A stretch of DNA of 64,000 nucleotides from Paralithodes platypus (lineage: Eukaryota > Arthropoda > Malacostraca > Decapoda > Lithodidae), in assembly GCA_032716605.1 (NCBI GenBank), contig CM064505.1, forward strand, positions 44,173,464 through 44,237,463. The letters are read 5' to 3'. The notes beneath the pieces are model-generated. The model did no database searches, was not told the DNA's origin, and saw only the letters and a list, made by a program, of their open reading frames with translations. Both the position numbers and the translations under genes were made by a program. Of the stretch, positions 22,726 through 35,400 are shown one piece after another (position 1 is the first letter of the stretch; each line of letters begins with the position of its first letter).

Positions 22726-23780
22726 GACAATAGATAAATAAATAGATGTATGGGTCATAACAATTGTAGGCTATATATGACATAATTATCGAGGTGCCTG
22801 AATTAGAGGATAAAAGTAACCTTGTAGGCTACTTGATTTGCATCAGCATGCCTTCTCAACTGTAATTTTGTTTTTAAAAATACACGGTATTATGTGACAA
22901 AACCACGGAATTGTGATCCCGTTAAAAAGTCAAAACTACGCAACACGGGTCATCGTTCAGTTCCCAGCCATATTTCGTTGTTTATCAGCTGTGTTGTGAT
23001 AACTGATGGTCCAGCCAGCGGTCACTACATTATCACATTGAGACTATTGATAACACTACAATAGGCAAGGTGCAGCAGGGACACTGAGAGTAAGAGGGAA
23101 ATACTATAATGGGTTTCGATAATTGGCAGTAATTGTTGTTGATTGAGAGTTTAGGCTAGCTAGTTGTTGGTCAGCTGACTAGGCCTAGCCTAAGTTATTG
23201 AAGCCGAATTTGGCTTGACATTAATTTTGCAGATTAGCCTAGCCAAAATAAAATAGGGTTGGCCTATTACTGACTTTTAGCACCAACATTTAGGCTAGCC
23301 CATCATGTTTTTATTTTTGTCTTCGAGGAATAGCCTAGGCCTAGGCTAGTCTTTTATTTTTGTTTTTCATGTTTGAGTGGAGAATTTGCATAACTTACCG
23401 AGTCTTACCCATTACCCATCAATTTGAAGATACGGTGTCATTTATTGGGTGAATCGCGCTTTTACAGTAGGCTAGGTGAAGAAAATCGTGGGGTAGCCTA
23501 AATTGGATACACGATATTAATGGGTTGAGGGGGGGCATTATCATCCTCATAGCCTATACAGTAGCCTATGTTGATTTGTAAGGGGGCAAAAACCGGTTGC
23601 CGATTCTTTGTTTTGGTAAGTAGCCTACCGGTAACGACTATGGCGGGTGATTCACGCTCGATCCATTTATTGGGTGAATCGAGGGTAGCATTCAAGGAGA
23701 CTACTGCAGGACTCTTCTTCTTCTTACCTCTGACCGGGTATAGGCTATCCTAGTGTTTACTAGCCTATACCCCTTTGAAA
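22726..23780. other. Region rich in TAGGCCTA/GCCTAGG words
   Basis: No gene recognised. From about 23140 the DNA is dense in palindromic AGGCCTA, TAGCCTA and GCTAGCC words on both strands, continuing to about 25030. It could be promoter-proximal DNA of the phosphotransferase gene or a repeat domain. Confidence 0.35.
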
Positions 23781-23784
23781 GGAC

Positions 23785-23830
23785 ATTAGCCTAACCTAAC
23801 AACCTTACCTAACCTATCCTAGTATTATAG
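23785..23830. repeat. CCTAA-type (telomere-like) tract
   Basis: Contains CCTAACCTAACAACCTTACC and CTAACCTATCCTAG, followed by a GGGCTGCCACCCCCACACCC block that recurs at 24345 and 24482. Confidence 0.7.
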
Positions 23831-23874
23831 GTGAGGGCTGCCACCCCCACACCCCCGCTTTGACTTAGATTTTT

Positions 23875-24015
23875 GGTGTATTTGTCTGAGAAGTGGCTAT
23901 TTTTCAATTTGTTGATAACGAAAATCCTCCAAGCGGAGTATATGGAGAAAAATATGGCGAATCTATTGGTGCCTATTTTCACTAATAAATTGTTTCTCAT
24001 AACGTCGCACTAGTG
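23875..24015. repeat. ~140-bp segment duplicated at 24735
   Basis: Shares TTGATAACGAAAATCCTCCA and GAGAAAAATATGGCGAATCT with the 24735-24880 copy at about 80 percent identity by eye. Confidence 0.75.
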
Positions 24016-24294
24016 TCCTTGAATATTATCGAATCGAGCGCCGCATCTAACAAAACAATAAGGAGAAGGAGTGAAGTCGAAGGTAGCCTATGCTTTGTTT
24101 ACAATTGAGGGTAAACCTGACTTTTTGGACCGACAGCGATTTCAGTAAGTTTTATTTTGTTTTTTGTATTTTTTCCTTCAGATATAGTGTTGTTTTATAC
24201 TGAAGAGGAGCGGAAATGAGTATTTACCCATTATCCAACAATCTAAAAACACGCCCCTATTAGACTTTTTTTTTTTTTCTTTTAATGTTCTAGG

Positions 24295-24383
24295 CTATTA
24301 GCCTAACCTAACAACCTTACCTAACCTAACCTAGTATATGGGTTGGGGCTGCCGCCCCCACACCCCCGCTGGTTAGGCCTAGG

Positions 24384-24427
<44 letters not shown>

Positions 24428-24510
24428 TGCCATTAGCCTAACTTAACAACCTAACCTAACCTAACCTAGTATATGGGTGGGGGCTGCCGCCCCCACACCC
24501 CCGCTGGATG
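24295..24510. repeat. Two more CCTAA tracts with GC-rich tails and poly-T
   Basis: Two copies of a unit made of CCATTAGCCTAAC(C/T)TAAC, AACCTAACCTAACCTAG and GGGGCTGCCGCCCCCACACC. Between them is a run of about 39 T (24388-24426). The first lies at 24297-24375, the second at 24428-24510. Confidence 0.8.
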
Positions 24511-24734
24511 GGTACTGGCTGAAAAACTTATTGTTTTACAGTAGCCTAGGCCTATACATGTATTTTAGCGTTTTTTTGTTTCTCCCTTGTAATACATTTC
24601 CGCTCTTAATGCCATATATAGCAATGATGTATATGCTCTACCGGACCTATTAGGCCTAAAAAGATCGATGGGCTAACTGTCGGTCCAAAACATCAGTATA
24701 ACCCAATTGAGATTTGAGACTTTGATTATTTTCC

Positions 24735-24885
24735 GTGTTAGGCTATTTTTCGGTGAAATCTGTTTTTTTCAAGTTGTCGATAACGAAATTCCTCCATGCG
24801 TACTATGTTGAGAAAAATATGGCGAGTCTCTTTGGTCCCTTTTTTCCCTAATAAATTATGTCTAATAGTGTTGCAGTAGGCCTAG
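24735..24885. repeat. Second copy of the ~140-bp segment
   Basis: Homologous to 23875-24015, with GTCGATAACGAAATTCCTCC and GAGAAAAATATGGCGAGTCT. Together with the CCTAA units this suggests a larger local duplication of about 0.8 kb. Confidence 0.75.
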
Positions 24886-25740
24886 TGTTGTTGAGGATTA
24901 TCCTTAATAGATCCGGTAGAGCATATACAGCATGGTTATAGGCTATAGGTTATGTCCTTAAGACTCAAGAGCAGAAATATATTATACCCGGTAAGGGAGA
25001 TAGGCCTAGCCTATATTAGGAAACAAAAATAAGTAAGAGTGATAGTGCGGTCGTTGGGGAGAGGGGGTCAGGCGCCAGTTGGCCGCCAACACCGTGAACG
25101 ACTGCAGCAGTGCAAGTACTGGTACTGAGCTGGATACACAGGCCTAGTTTGCCTTTTTCCAGAGGATCTACTGTAAGAAACTGTAAGATAATAGTCCGTC
25201 AGGCGCCTGGCCCGGGGAGCCGGTATATATGAAGGGTCATGCCTGGATGTGAGGTGGGTGGGCATGTGGTGTGCTCTGCTGCATGTCTGCCTGCTATACC
25301 GGAACCTCTCCGCACTCCGGGGAAATTCTGGAGGCCCCTAGTGATCCTGATTCCTGAGTCTCTGGGTCTTCTCCTGGGCGACCTAGATGTGTGTGAATTT
25401 ATATTTTGTTTTTTATGTTAAGTTGTGTTGTCCCTATTCGGGCTCTGTCTCGAGTTGGCCACCCCTCAGCTATGGGGTATGTGCCTGTCACCTGTGCATA
25501 TACTCTACATACATAGGCTACATACAATTTTAAAGCTGTATTGTGCTGTATTCCATCTTTAGACTGAGGACTGAGGTACCATAAGCAGTTTTTATGGTCA
25601 TTCTCATTCCTACTTTCAATTCCAATAGCCATTATAGCCTAGCCTGACATGGCTAGAGTGTACCCTTGTTACAGGGACTATACTGGATATTTGCCATGAA
25701 TTGTTAGATCTGAGTGTACAAACTCTTTACATCTACCATT
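24886..25740. other. Spacer upstream of phosphotransferase gene
   Basis: No coding exon was recognised. A repeat segment at 25345-25470 (GGCGACCTAGATGTGTGTGA and GGGCTCTGTCTCGAGTTGG) recurs on the other strand at 57065-57190 and 61340-61425. An untranslated first exon and promoter of the next gene may lie here or just beyond. Confidence 0.4.
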
Positions 25741-25744
25741 GGCA

Positions 25745-26090
25745 TTGGCATTTTTCCTTTGCCCCTCAACTTTCTCTTCATAATTGCTGAGGGGCACAGG
25801 GCCCTGGGTGGGGCTTTGGTTTCCCGGGTGTTTCCGCACTCTCCTCAGCTCCCCGCCATGGAGTGGCTTCGGTCACCCAGGCTTTATTGTGGTAGGCAGG
25901 GAGGGTTCTGTGGGGGCGCTCGGTTATGGCCTTGGCCTTGCTCGGGGCCTTGGGGCTGTTCAGCCAGGCAGCTTGGGGAACAACAACAACCATTGGCACG
26001 GGGTGGGATCGAACTGCCGTCCTGGAGACCTGGACCCTCCAATCAACAGTCATAAACGCTACCAACTATTCCACGGGCCGCGTGCCTCAC
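25745..26090 (-). mobile_element. SINE of the CCCCAAGCTGCC family, with tRNA-like head
   Basis: The most complete copy. On the minus strand it starts with a tRNA-like head at about 26075-25990 (GTGGAATAGTTGGTAGCG as box A, CGGCAGTTCGATCCCACC as box B). It passes through AATGGTTGTTGTTGTTCCCC into the shared body. Its 5' end lies about 140 bp upstream of the first phosphotransferase exon. Confidence 0.8.
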
Positions 26091-26232
26091 ACATATTGTA
26101 TAAAATTTGATTTATAGACATCCCCCCATGTTGGTGTTACAAGGTGTGCCCTTCGGCCTGCCTCCTATCAGTCATTTCAATTTATATTGAAATGTATGAC
26201 ATTACCATACTAAGAGCCTCCATTTATTTCAG

Positions 26233-26490
26233 ACTAGAAAATCTGTGGCTGGCAAGATATTTCCCAAGATGGTTCAGTTAAGTGACATTCAGCTGCGTCG
26301 GTTGGAGAGACATGAGTACTCCTGCGCCTCCAGTTCCCTGCTGGACCCTCTAATGCAGCGGTGGTGGTGCTGGCTGGTCAACCAGTGTCCCATAACGCTA
26401 GCACCAAACCTCATCACTATCACGGGACTCCTCATCAACATTGTCACATCCTTGCTATTAGTTTACTACAGCCCAGATGCTAAACAGGAA
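26233..26490 (+). CDS. Phosphotransferase exon 1 (first coding)
   Basis: Acceptor TTATTTCAG ends at 26232 and donor GTAAGT starts at 26491. Translation most likely starts at the ATG at 26269, giving [17 protein letters not shown]. The 12 codons before it are open (TRKSVAGKIFPK), so an upstream start in another exon is possible. It codes the amphipathic N-terminus and membrane segment 1 ([18 protein letters not shown]) and ends phase 0. Confidence 0.9.
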
Positions 26491-29400
26491 GTAAGTATGT
26501 TAGTATGTAAGCTAGTACTGTACAATACATACCGGTATGTCCTAAGTCATCATCATGTCTTATAATCATATGGCGTGTTATTTATTATATGTTTTGATGT
26601 TATATGGCTGACGAATGACAGAGGAACATTGAGGTGATTCATTCGTGGCTACCCACTTTCTACACACCGCAATGTTGCATCTCTCGCTCTTCTACCGCTA
26701 TTACAATAATTAGTGTTCTCCAAGCTTTCTCAGTGTATACCTCTTCCTTTACGGAGAGTGGGGGCACCCGCCTTTCAACACACTCCCACCCCTATTCTGT
26801 CCAACTCTCTAACCCAAGAGTGAACCGATTTTCCCAGTCTTCTTCTATTCAATCACTAAGCTTTGGGAATCTCTTTCTCAATCTACCTTTCCCTCATCCT
26901 ATGACTTGAGCTGCTCAAGCTCCGTGTGTCCAGACATTTTGACTCTAACATATCTTGAATTTTACAATCTATCTCAATTAGGCTACTCATTATAATATTC
27001 CATAGACACATTACATTCCATAGACACTTTCTAAACTCAATATAATCATCTAATTCCATAGACACTTTCTAAACTCAATATAATCATCTAATTCCATAGA
27101 CACTTTCTAAACTCAATATAATCATCTAATTCCATAGACACTTTCTAAACTCAATATAATCATCTAATTCCATAGACACTTTCTAAACTCAATATAATCA
27201 TCTAATTCCATAGACACTTTCTAAACTCAATATAATCATCTAATTCCATAGACACTTTCTAAACTCAATATAATCATCTAATGATAGCCAGAATGAAAGG
27301 TCAAAATATATCCTCATACGGAAGGGGCTAATGACTAAGTCCATAAGAAATACAGTTTTAGTACCGCTATTTATCTATGGCCATGATCCCAAGAGGGTGG
27401 CCATGAATGAATCGCCTCCATTTTCTGAAGCTATTCATTCAATTCTTTAGTTTGTTTTGGGGAGAGGATTGCTAGCCCAACTGCAAATTGTTGTGTACTA
27501 TACAGTGTGTGAGGTTCGTGTGGCAAGTTATCGTATTGTGGGAATGGTTTCAGTCTCAATTAGGTTATTTTACATTAATTCATTACGGTACCCCCAATTC
27601 TGCAAATTAAGGTTCACGAGGGCTTTCACCATACCAATTAATCGTAAAAAGAGGTGTTTTACTGTAACCCTCTGAACCCCACAGGTTCATGTTATACGAG
27701 TCCAAGAATATTATATTATAGAGCATCATTAAATACAATGGTTTAGTTATCAAGCATAATCATTTGCAATTTAGTACATGTTATTCTGTAGAATTTAATT
27801 TAAACATGTAGAAAGGATGGATGATCAAAATTAGGTGAAGATATGCAAGTATGTGAACGTGGAGGGAGCTGCATGGAGGGGTAAGCCTTGAAAGATGTGG
27901 GTCGAGGTTTTATGATCTTATCTCAAATTTAGAATGTTGACAAGTGAGGCAGCTCAGAACAAGGCTACCAGGAATGTTGCCATTAGAACATAGGACTAAA
28001 ATGTACTTCTTATGGATTGCAGTCTTTAAAGTGCATGTATGTCTGTACATAATATTAACTTGAATTATCACCTTTGGTTGTAGTCTACAGTATTTGGAGA
28101 TCTATTATCAGCTTATCTTACACTCCACTTGACAGCTAACCTATCCCTATGCTGATAGTCGTGTTAAGCCCATTATGTAAATTGACTTATTTGTTATCTG
28201 TCCTATACATATACATACATATACTGTATAAATTTAATGACCGAGTGCTCCATACAAACTATGGTTCCAGTCTTACGTCCTAATGGCGGTGCTCCTGGCA
28301 GCCCTGTTCAGAGCTGCCTCACTTGTCAGGTTTATAATTCAAGGTCAGACCGTATGGTCTGATCTCACATCTTTCTTGGTCTACCCCTTGGTGCAGCTCC
28401 CTCTACGTTTATATATTTGCATCTTTTCAACCAACTTAGTTCATCCATCCTATACTCATGACCAAACCATCCAAGCCTGCTTGTACGCATCTCATCACTG
28501 ATACTCTTGATACCTAACCGTCTCCTCAGGTCTTCACTAGATATCCTATTTTGCAGTTTGACCCCACACATCCATCTCACCATTCTCATCTCATTACGTT
28601 CCATTTTGTTGATATCATCCACTTTGACAGGCCACATTTCTGAAGCATAGGTCATTGCGCTTTTGATACATGAAGCATACACCTTTCTCTTCAAGAGGAG
28701 AAGGAGTCTTCTCATAGTTAAAATTGACAGCAGTTGTCTGAACTTTTTCCAGCCACATCTACTTCTGGCGATAGTGGCAGCCTCGGCCCAACACCAACAG
28801 AGATGGTATCTCCCAAGTAGCAAAAATTTCCACCATCTCCAGCTACTCATTTTCAAAATTCACATTCTCAAGCCAGTCATTCAACACAGCTCACCTTTGC
28901 ATACCATACATACAAATCTCTCAACTTTGGACTTCTTCCTCATTAGAGGTTCATTCATTCTATAGTCTATTTGTTGTAAGTAGGCGAGAAATCATGACCT
29001 CTAACCTCTGTAACTCGAAAACTACTTGAGTAATTGAGCTAATATTTATATAATTTGGGAAGAGTCAGTCAAGGAATAGATGTAGAAATTTACAGCCAAT
29101 TTGCTCTAGCCACTTTTGAGTTACAGAAGATATAGGTCATGATTTCTTGCCTACTTACAGCGAATATACAATAGTACTGTACTGTACAGCGCTTCTTCCT
29201 TTCCTCTCCATTAATTTCTTACATAATGATTGACTAGATTTATTATTTGCTAACTTTTCTATTGGCATTCCGAGTGGCATGAAGGTGAATATGTGAGCTA
29301 AAGAGTATTATATATACTGTATGAATGTCTGTTCTGCTTTGTTTCTTCAGTTCTCTTGTGTTTTTTTGTTTTTTGTTTTTTTAAAGAGACAATGAACGGA

Positions 29401-32400
29401 GGAAGGAAAAACACAGATAAAACAAAAAGGTCCATGTGCCTAAAGACATCCTCCATTCATAAAATGTTTGTAACAACTGGATTTAAACAATTTGTAGATT
29501 GTAAGTTTGTGGAAAGCAATTCGAGGGAAGTGAATTCCAAAGAGTAGTAGCTCTGGGGATAAATGAATTCTGATAAGCAGAAGTTCTGCATTGTGGAGGA
29601 GAAAGTGTAAATTCATGGGCGCTCTCAGCTGCCCTAGTTCTACGCGGAAAGATGTGGAGAGGCGGCACAATTGAAGCAAGTTCCTCGGAACAATTGCTGT
29701 GAAAATATCTGTAGAATAATGCAAGGGATGCAACGTTTCTTCGTATGGATAATGTAGGAAGGTCCTGTGTGATTGCAGGGTTATTGATTAATCTAATAGC
29801 TTTATTTTGAATTTTGTCCAACTGCCTCAATGCAACCACTCCACTTCCATTAAATATTTATGTTGACATTAGCCTCTTTTTACATTGAAATAGGCTATGT
29901 CCATAATACATATTCAGCAATAGTACAGAATATATACTGTAGATTGTGTTTTAGATATCAATTCTATATGATCAAAAATAAGATATCGCCCTGTTGTTTG
30001 ATAAGTTTGATAATTACGTCACCAAAATGGTGTTTAAAAGAAAATGACGACCGATCTCTCTCACTAGGCTACAATATCACCATTTTTAAGGAATGGATTA
30101 GGAATAGGATAGGATCATAACCTATTGCAACATAGCTGCAGATAAGATTATAAGTGGCTACTGGTTGACTGCCTCACTGATAATGAAATTAATCTACAAA
30201 TTTACTTACTAAGGGAAGATTGTATGCCTCATATGTTATATTCTGTTCAAATAAGCTTTGGCAGATTATTGTAACTTGTTGCTCACAGTTACTCTTGAAT
30301 CTTGATTAGTTCAATTTATTTTCATCCCCAGGGGGTAAGGGGGCTGTTATCCAAATGGAGGGTAAAAAGAATATGCCCCACCAGGGTGTCAAGCGAAAGC
30401 CGAGTCTGTTACTTTTAGTCTGTATTATTGTATATGTAAATATATAATTAGGGTTCATAGTTCAAATTATGTCAAATAGCCAAAACAATGCTGATTTCAT
30501 GGTGCGTGTGATAATGGAGATGTAGGAGGACTCACAAACGGCAGTGAGGGTGAAAGGTGTACTAAGTGAGGTGTTTACAGTTCGCGTTGAAGTCCACCAG
30601 GGCTCTGTTAAGCCTCCTCTTTGTTATGGTTTTGGAAGCACTATCTGGAGATTTCAGATCTGTGCTTCCCTGGGAACTGCTATACGCATTATGCAGGTGA
30701 CTTAGTACTTATGCCGAGGCCGAGTTACGAAGATGGAGAGAGGGCATGGCATGTAAAGGATTTAAGAGTTATATACTGTATACAACCAAGGTTTTACACA
30801 GTGGATTAGGGCTTGGAAAGGTAGAATACAGTGGTGTATACCCATGTGCAGTACAGTGGTGTATACCCATGCGCAGTACAGTGGTGTATACCCATGCGCA
30901 GTACAGTGGTGTATACCCATGCGCAGTACAGTGGTGTATACCCATGCGCAGTACAGTGGTGTATACCCATGCGCAGTACAGTGGTGTATACCCATGCGCA
31001 GTACAGTGGTGTATACCCATGCGCAGTACAGTGGTGTATACCCATGTGCAGTACAGTGGTGTATACCCATGCGCAGTACAGTGGTGTATACCCATGTGCA
31101 GTACAGTGGTGTATACCCATGTGCAGTACAGTGGTGTATACCCATGCGCAGTACAGTGGTGTATACCCATGCGCAGTACAGTGGTGTATACCTATGCGCA
31201 GTACAGTATGCAGAAAAGGGGTGAGTGAGAACTTAATTTAGTGTAGCGTCTGCCGTTGCTGGGTACACCAATCAAACTAATTAGACAGACAATATTAAAA
31301 ATGTGCCTGCTATGAATGCACCTATTGACTCATTCACTCCCATAGATCCTTCCTAAGATAAATATGATAGTAAAACCTAATGTGTGTATGTGTTGTTAAC
31401 AGGTACCTCGGTGGGCGTGCCTGCTGTGTGCGCTGGGGCTATTCATCTACCAAAGTTTGGACGCCATTGATGGGAAACAGGCGCGTCGCACTGGTACCTC
31501 CTCTCCGCTAGGGGAACTATTTGATCATGGCTGTGACTCACTTTCCACAGGTTAGTTTTAACCCTTGCAAAATACTGTAATTGACCACTTGCGAGTTTCG
31601 GTCTATAAGGAAGTTGGAGCTGTAGACATTGTTAATTAACATAATTATCACCTAAATTGCGGTTGTAGTGCTTATAAAAATACATAAAACCCAATTTAAA
31701 AAATATTTTTTATCCATTAGAAACCTACATTATTATTGTATTTCTGTATAATATTGATGTTTACGGCTCCAACTTCCTTATAGCCTGAAACTCGCAAGTG
31801 GTCATTCAATTGATGCTTTTTTTTTTTTTTTTTTTTTTAAAGACCTCCGTCTACGTATTGTGAAAAAATCATTACGAATTTTTTTTTTTATGCTATTCAA
31901 TTTAGAATTAAGGATTCATAGTTGTTGTTGTTCCCCAAGCTGCCTGGCCGAACAGCCCCAAGGCCCCGAGCACAGCCAAGGCCATAACCGAGCGCCCCAC
32001 AGAACCCTCCCCGCCGACCACAATAAAGCCTGGGTGACCGAAGCCACTCCATGGCGGGGAGCTGAGGAGGGTTCGGAAACGCCCGGGAAACCAAAGCCCC
32101 ACCCAGGGCCCTGTGCCCCTCAGCAATTATGAAGAGAAAGTTGAGGGGCAAGGGAAAAATGTGACGCTTTGGCTTCCAATCTTGGTAGATTGGGAGGTCA
32201 ATCCACGGAAGAGACGCCGTCACTCGAGATCTAGAAGATATATAAGTAAAAGGAACAGTCAGAGTAAGCTATGGGTATGGCAGAGATCGCTCAGTTCTCA
32301 CTCTGCTAGACCAGCCCATCACCAAAGGATTCATAGTACCAGAAAATAGACAAACTTGATATTTTATAAATAACTGTATAGTATAATATAGTGCTAGAGT

Positions 32401-35400
32401 GACTTCTGGTGATTTACCCCCAGTGGTCCTGCTTAGACTAAATATGTCTTACAATATTTCTATAATTTCAGTGTTTGTGTCCCTGGGCGTGTGTTGTTCA
32501 GTGCGCCTTGGTACCCACCCATACTGGATGTTCTTCCAGTGTATGATGGCTGTTACTTTGTTCTACTGTGCTCATTGGCAAACTTATGTGTCTGGTACGT
32601 ATAATACAATTTTATTATTATTATTATTTTGCTTAAGCGTTGTTTCCACATCGCAATTTTGATAAGTTGTTTTGTCTTTTTACTGTGTTCGTCTAAGATT
32701 TGGTTTGTTTATTTTGCAAGTTTTACATTATAATTTACCAGTAAAGGTAGGACAAGTCTCAAATTTATCCATAGGAGAATACAAAATGAGTCGGGTGGTG
32801 TAATGGTTTAGATGCTTATGTTCTGAGTTCAAATCCTGGGAGGATCATATGCTTTCATATGCTGGGTTCCTTATATAATTAAATAAAAGCAATATTGTAT
32901 TTTTGGGGGTGACTAGTGATTGGAATATATCCCCTGGGGGTTTTAGTGAGAGGAAAGAACAATGAATGGGGCCAAGATCACTAGGACCGGCCTCTCTAGA
33001 CATTATTTTCCTGAACCTATAGACATTAAGGAACACCCCATTCTTAACATTAATCCTCCATTACAAACCCCAATGCACTTGCATGATGTTGATGATGATA
33101 CTGATGATTTTTATATGATAATAATGTGATGATATTTGCAGGTACACTGCGGTTTGGGTATGTGGATGTTACGGAAGCTCAGTTTGGTGTGATAGCCATC
33201 CATCTGATCTCTGTAGTGATGGGACCCAGCTTCTGGTCTATGAAGGTATGTTAAAACTATGTCTGGTGCTGTTTATTTAGATCTAGATATAGAATTGAAC
33301 AGATTCCCTTATATTTATTGTCACAGGTCTGGCATAGAGCATAATTTGAATTTGGTTGGGATGTTACAGAAGCTCAGTTTGGTATGAAGCCATACTTGTG
33401 GTCTCTATGGTTTTGGGAGCCATATTCTAGTTTGTGAAGATATGTTAAAGTAATATTTTGTGTTGTTCATTTGGATCTAAAATATAGAAAGTTTGTCAAA
33501 TCTTAAGAGCACTCTATTGAGCATAGATGAACGAAAGTATAATTTTGACCATTTAAATAGAAAAATAATCGTCATTGCTTAGAATGTCCACTTGTTGGTA
33601 GCAAGCGTAACGGGGTGGTAATTATAATGTAAAACTTGCAAAATAAACAAACCAAAACTTATACGAACACAGTAAAAAGACAAACCAGATCAATGTTGTG
33701 TAGAGTTGTGTCCTTTGTTTTTAGTCTTTATTATTAATTATACAAATTAAGTTATACTCCACAGTTCCCATAATACCTTTGGTAGTGATAAAATTGCCAA
33801 AACCATGCATCTTCATGCACATCTGTCTGTATTCCTTCTCATATTAAACTCAGTCGCTAAAAACAATACTGCCACGGTTTGCCACCCTGATCCGTAAAGT
33901 GTCTGACTGGAAGCCAACTCCATAAAAGTGTTGCGAGTTAAAGCTTTCTCAGAGTAGACGCTTAAAAAATGAGTCAACCACTGGATTCGGTAGACCAACT
34001 ATAATATCCACCTTACCTCGGTGGGAAACGGCTCCTGGGAAAAAAAAGTGAACTAGATTGCTTCATTTAATTAAGGTTGCATCACATATATCTTTTTTTC
34101 AGGAACACCTCTGCCGCTTCAAGTGAGGAATTAGTGCATTATGGTGCAATGTTTTCAGGTGCCGGTGTTATGGTTACCGCTGAAGTGTCTCCCTACGTTA
34201 TTCGGAGTCATAGCGGCGGCCGTGGCTCTCTTTAACAATTTTAAGATTATATTGGTAGTGAGAGGGGCCGGGCGTAACGGCTCCACGGTTGCCGTAAGTT
34301 GACATTGGCAGGATCAGAATATAATTCGCATGGCTATCTTCGCAGCGTCACATGAGCAATTTTTTGGCGTTTTATTAGCCGATCTCTTATTCTATTTGTG
34401 ATTCTTTTGATAATAATGCCAAAATGAGTCACAGAGGTCAATTAATTCACTCTAGTGTTAAGTTTGTTTTTGTAATGGACGACGATCATACACGCGTCTG
34501 GCAATTAAATGCAGAATCTATGAAAATATGGTGAAATGAAATACAGAATCTATGAAAATATGGTGAAAAGTGATGGCCAGAATCGGTATCAGGCTGGATA
34601 AAACGCTGGGAAACCTGTCCATGTGATACTGCTTTTATTGTGACTACTGAAAGCACTAATTTTCCAGGAAGATGATCAAATTGACCACTTCTGAGTTTCA
34701 GGCTACTGTATAAGGAAGTTGGAGCCGTTAACATCGATATTAAGAAGATATACTGTATAATGAGAGTTTGTGATGGATAAAGAGTTTGCTGAATTTGGCT
34801 TTATGTACTTGTATGTAAAATTGTAAAACTTGCAAAATAAACAAACCAAAACTTTGACAAAGACCATATAAAGGAAAAAGAACAAATCAAAATCGCTATG
34901 TGGAAACAACACTTAAGCAAAATTAAATGCCTTCTGACCGTATTTTAGCTGATAATTCTGCTAAATATCACGGCTCCAACTTCCTTATAGCCCAAAACTG
35001 ACAAGTGGCCAATTAGCCTTATTCCAACAACCCATCGAAGACAAAAGAAGAAGAAGACCAGGCTGATTTAGAAATATAAAAAATGTACAGTTCTTAGCTC
35101 TCGGCATTGCCGCTGCCGCTTGCATATCTTAACAAAATGTAAAGGTTCCGTACCTTTGCATATATGTTTAACTCTTTCTCTGCGGGCATATTTCCGCCTA
35201 TTTCCACCACATTAGGGTTAATCAGGCACTCCTGATTAATTAGGCAAGTGTCTTAATGAAATTAAATGTATTCAGCCGAAAACTAAAAAGAAATAGCTTC
35301 AAAATGACACCAAAACGAGCTTCGTACCTCGCGGGGTTCAGCCGCAGCGCTACCATAGACATTCGCTAAAATGAGCAATTCTCGCTAATGCCTCACTACA

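Noticed and set aside
23785..24510. A chromosome end
   Set aside because: CCTAA tracts are only a few units long, imperfect, and lie inside unique and repeat DNA on both sides.
25714..26117. Candidate small proteins ([14 protein letters not shown] and similar)
   Set aside because: The same frames occur in all copies of the CCCCAAGCTGCC SINE family (19063, 31921, 43250).
26245..26268. GTG start upstream of the phosphotransferase ATG
   Set aside because: A eukaryotic start at ATG 26269 is more likely; the upstream codons are open only because the exon continues from an acceptor at 26232.
28365..28856. A host gene on the minus strand
   Set aside because: The frame matches the C-terminal block of RTE-like LINE reverse transcriptases and is repeated in part at 11363, 41160, 49690 and 60905.
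30762..31241. Overlapping open frames of over 100 codons
   Set aside because: The 25-bp minisatellite unit has no stop in any frame.
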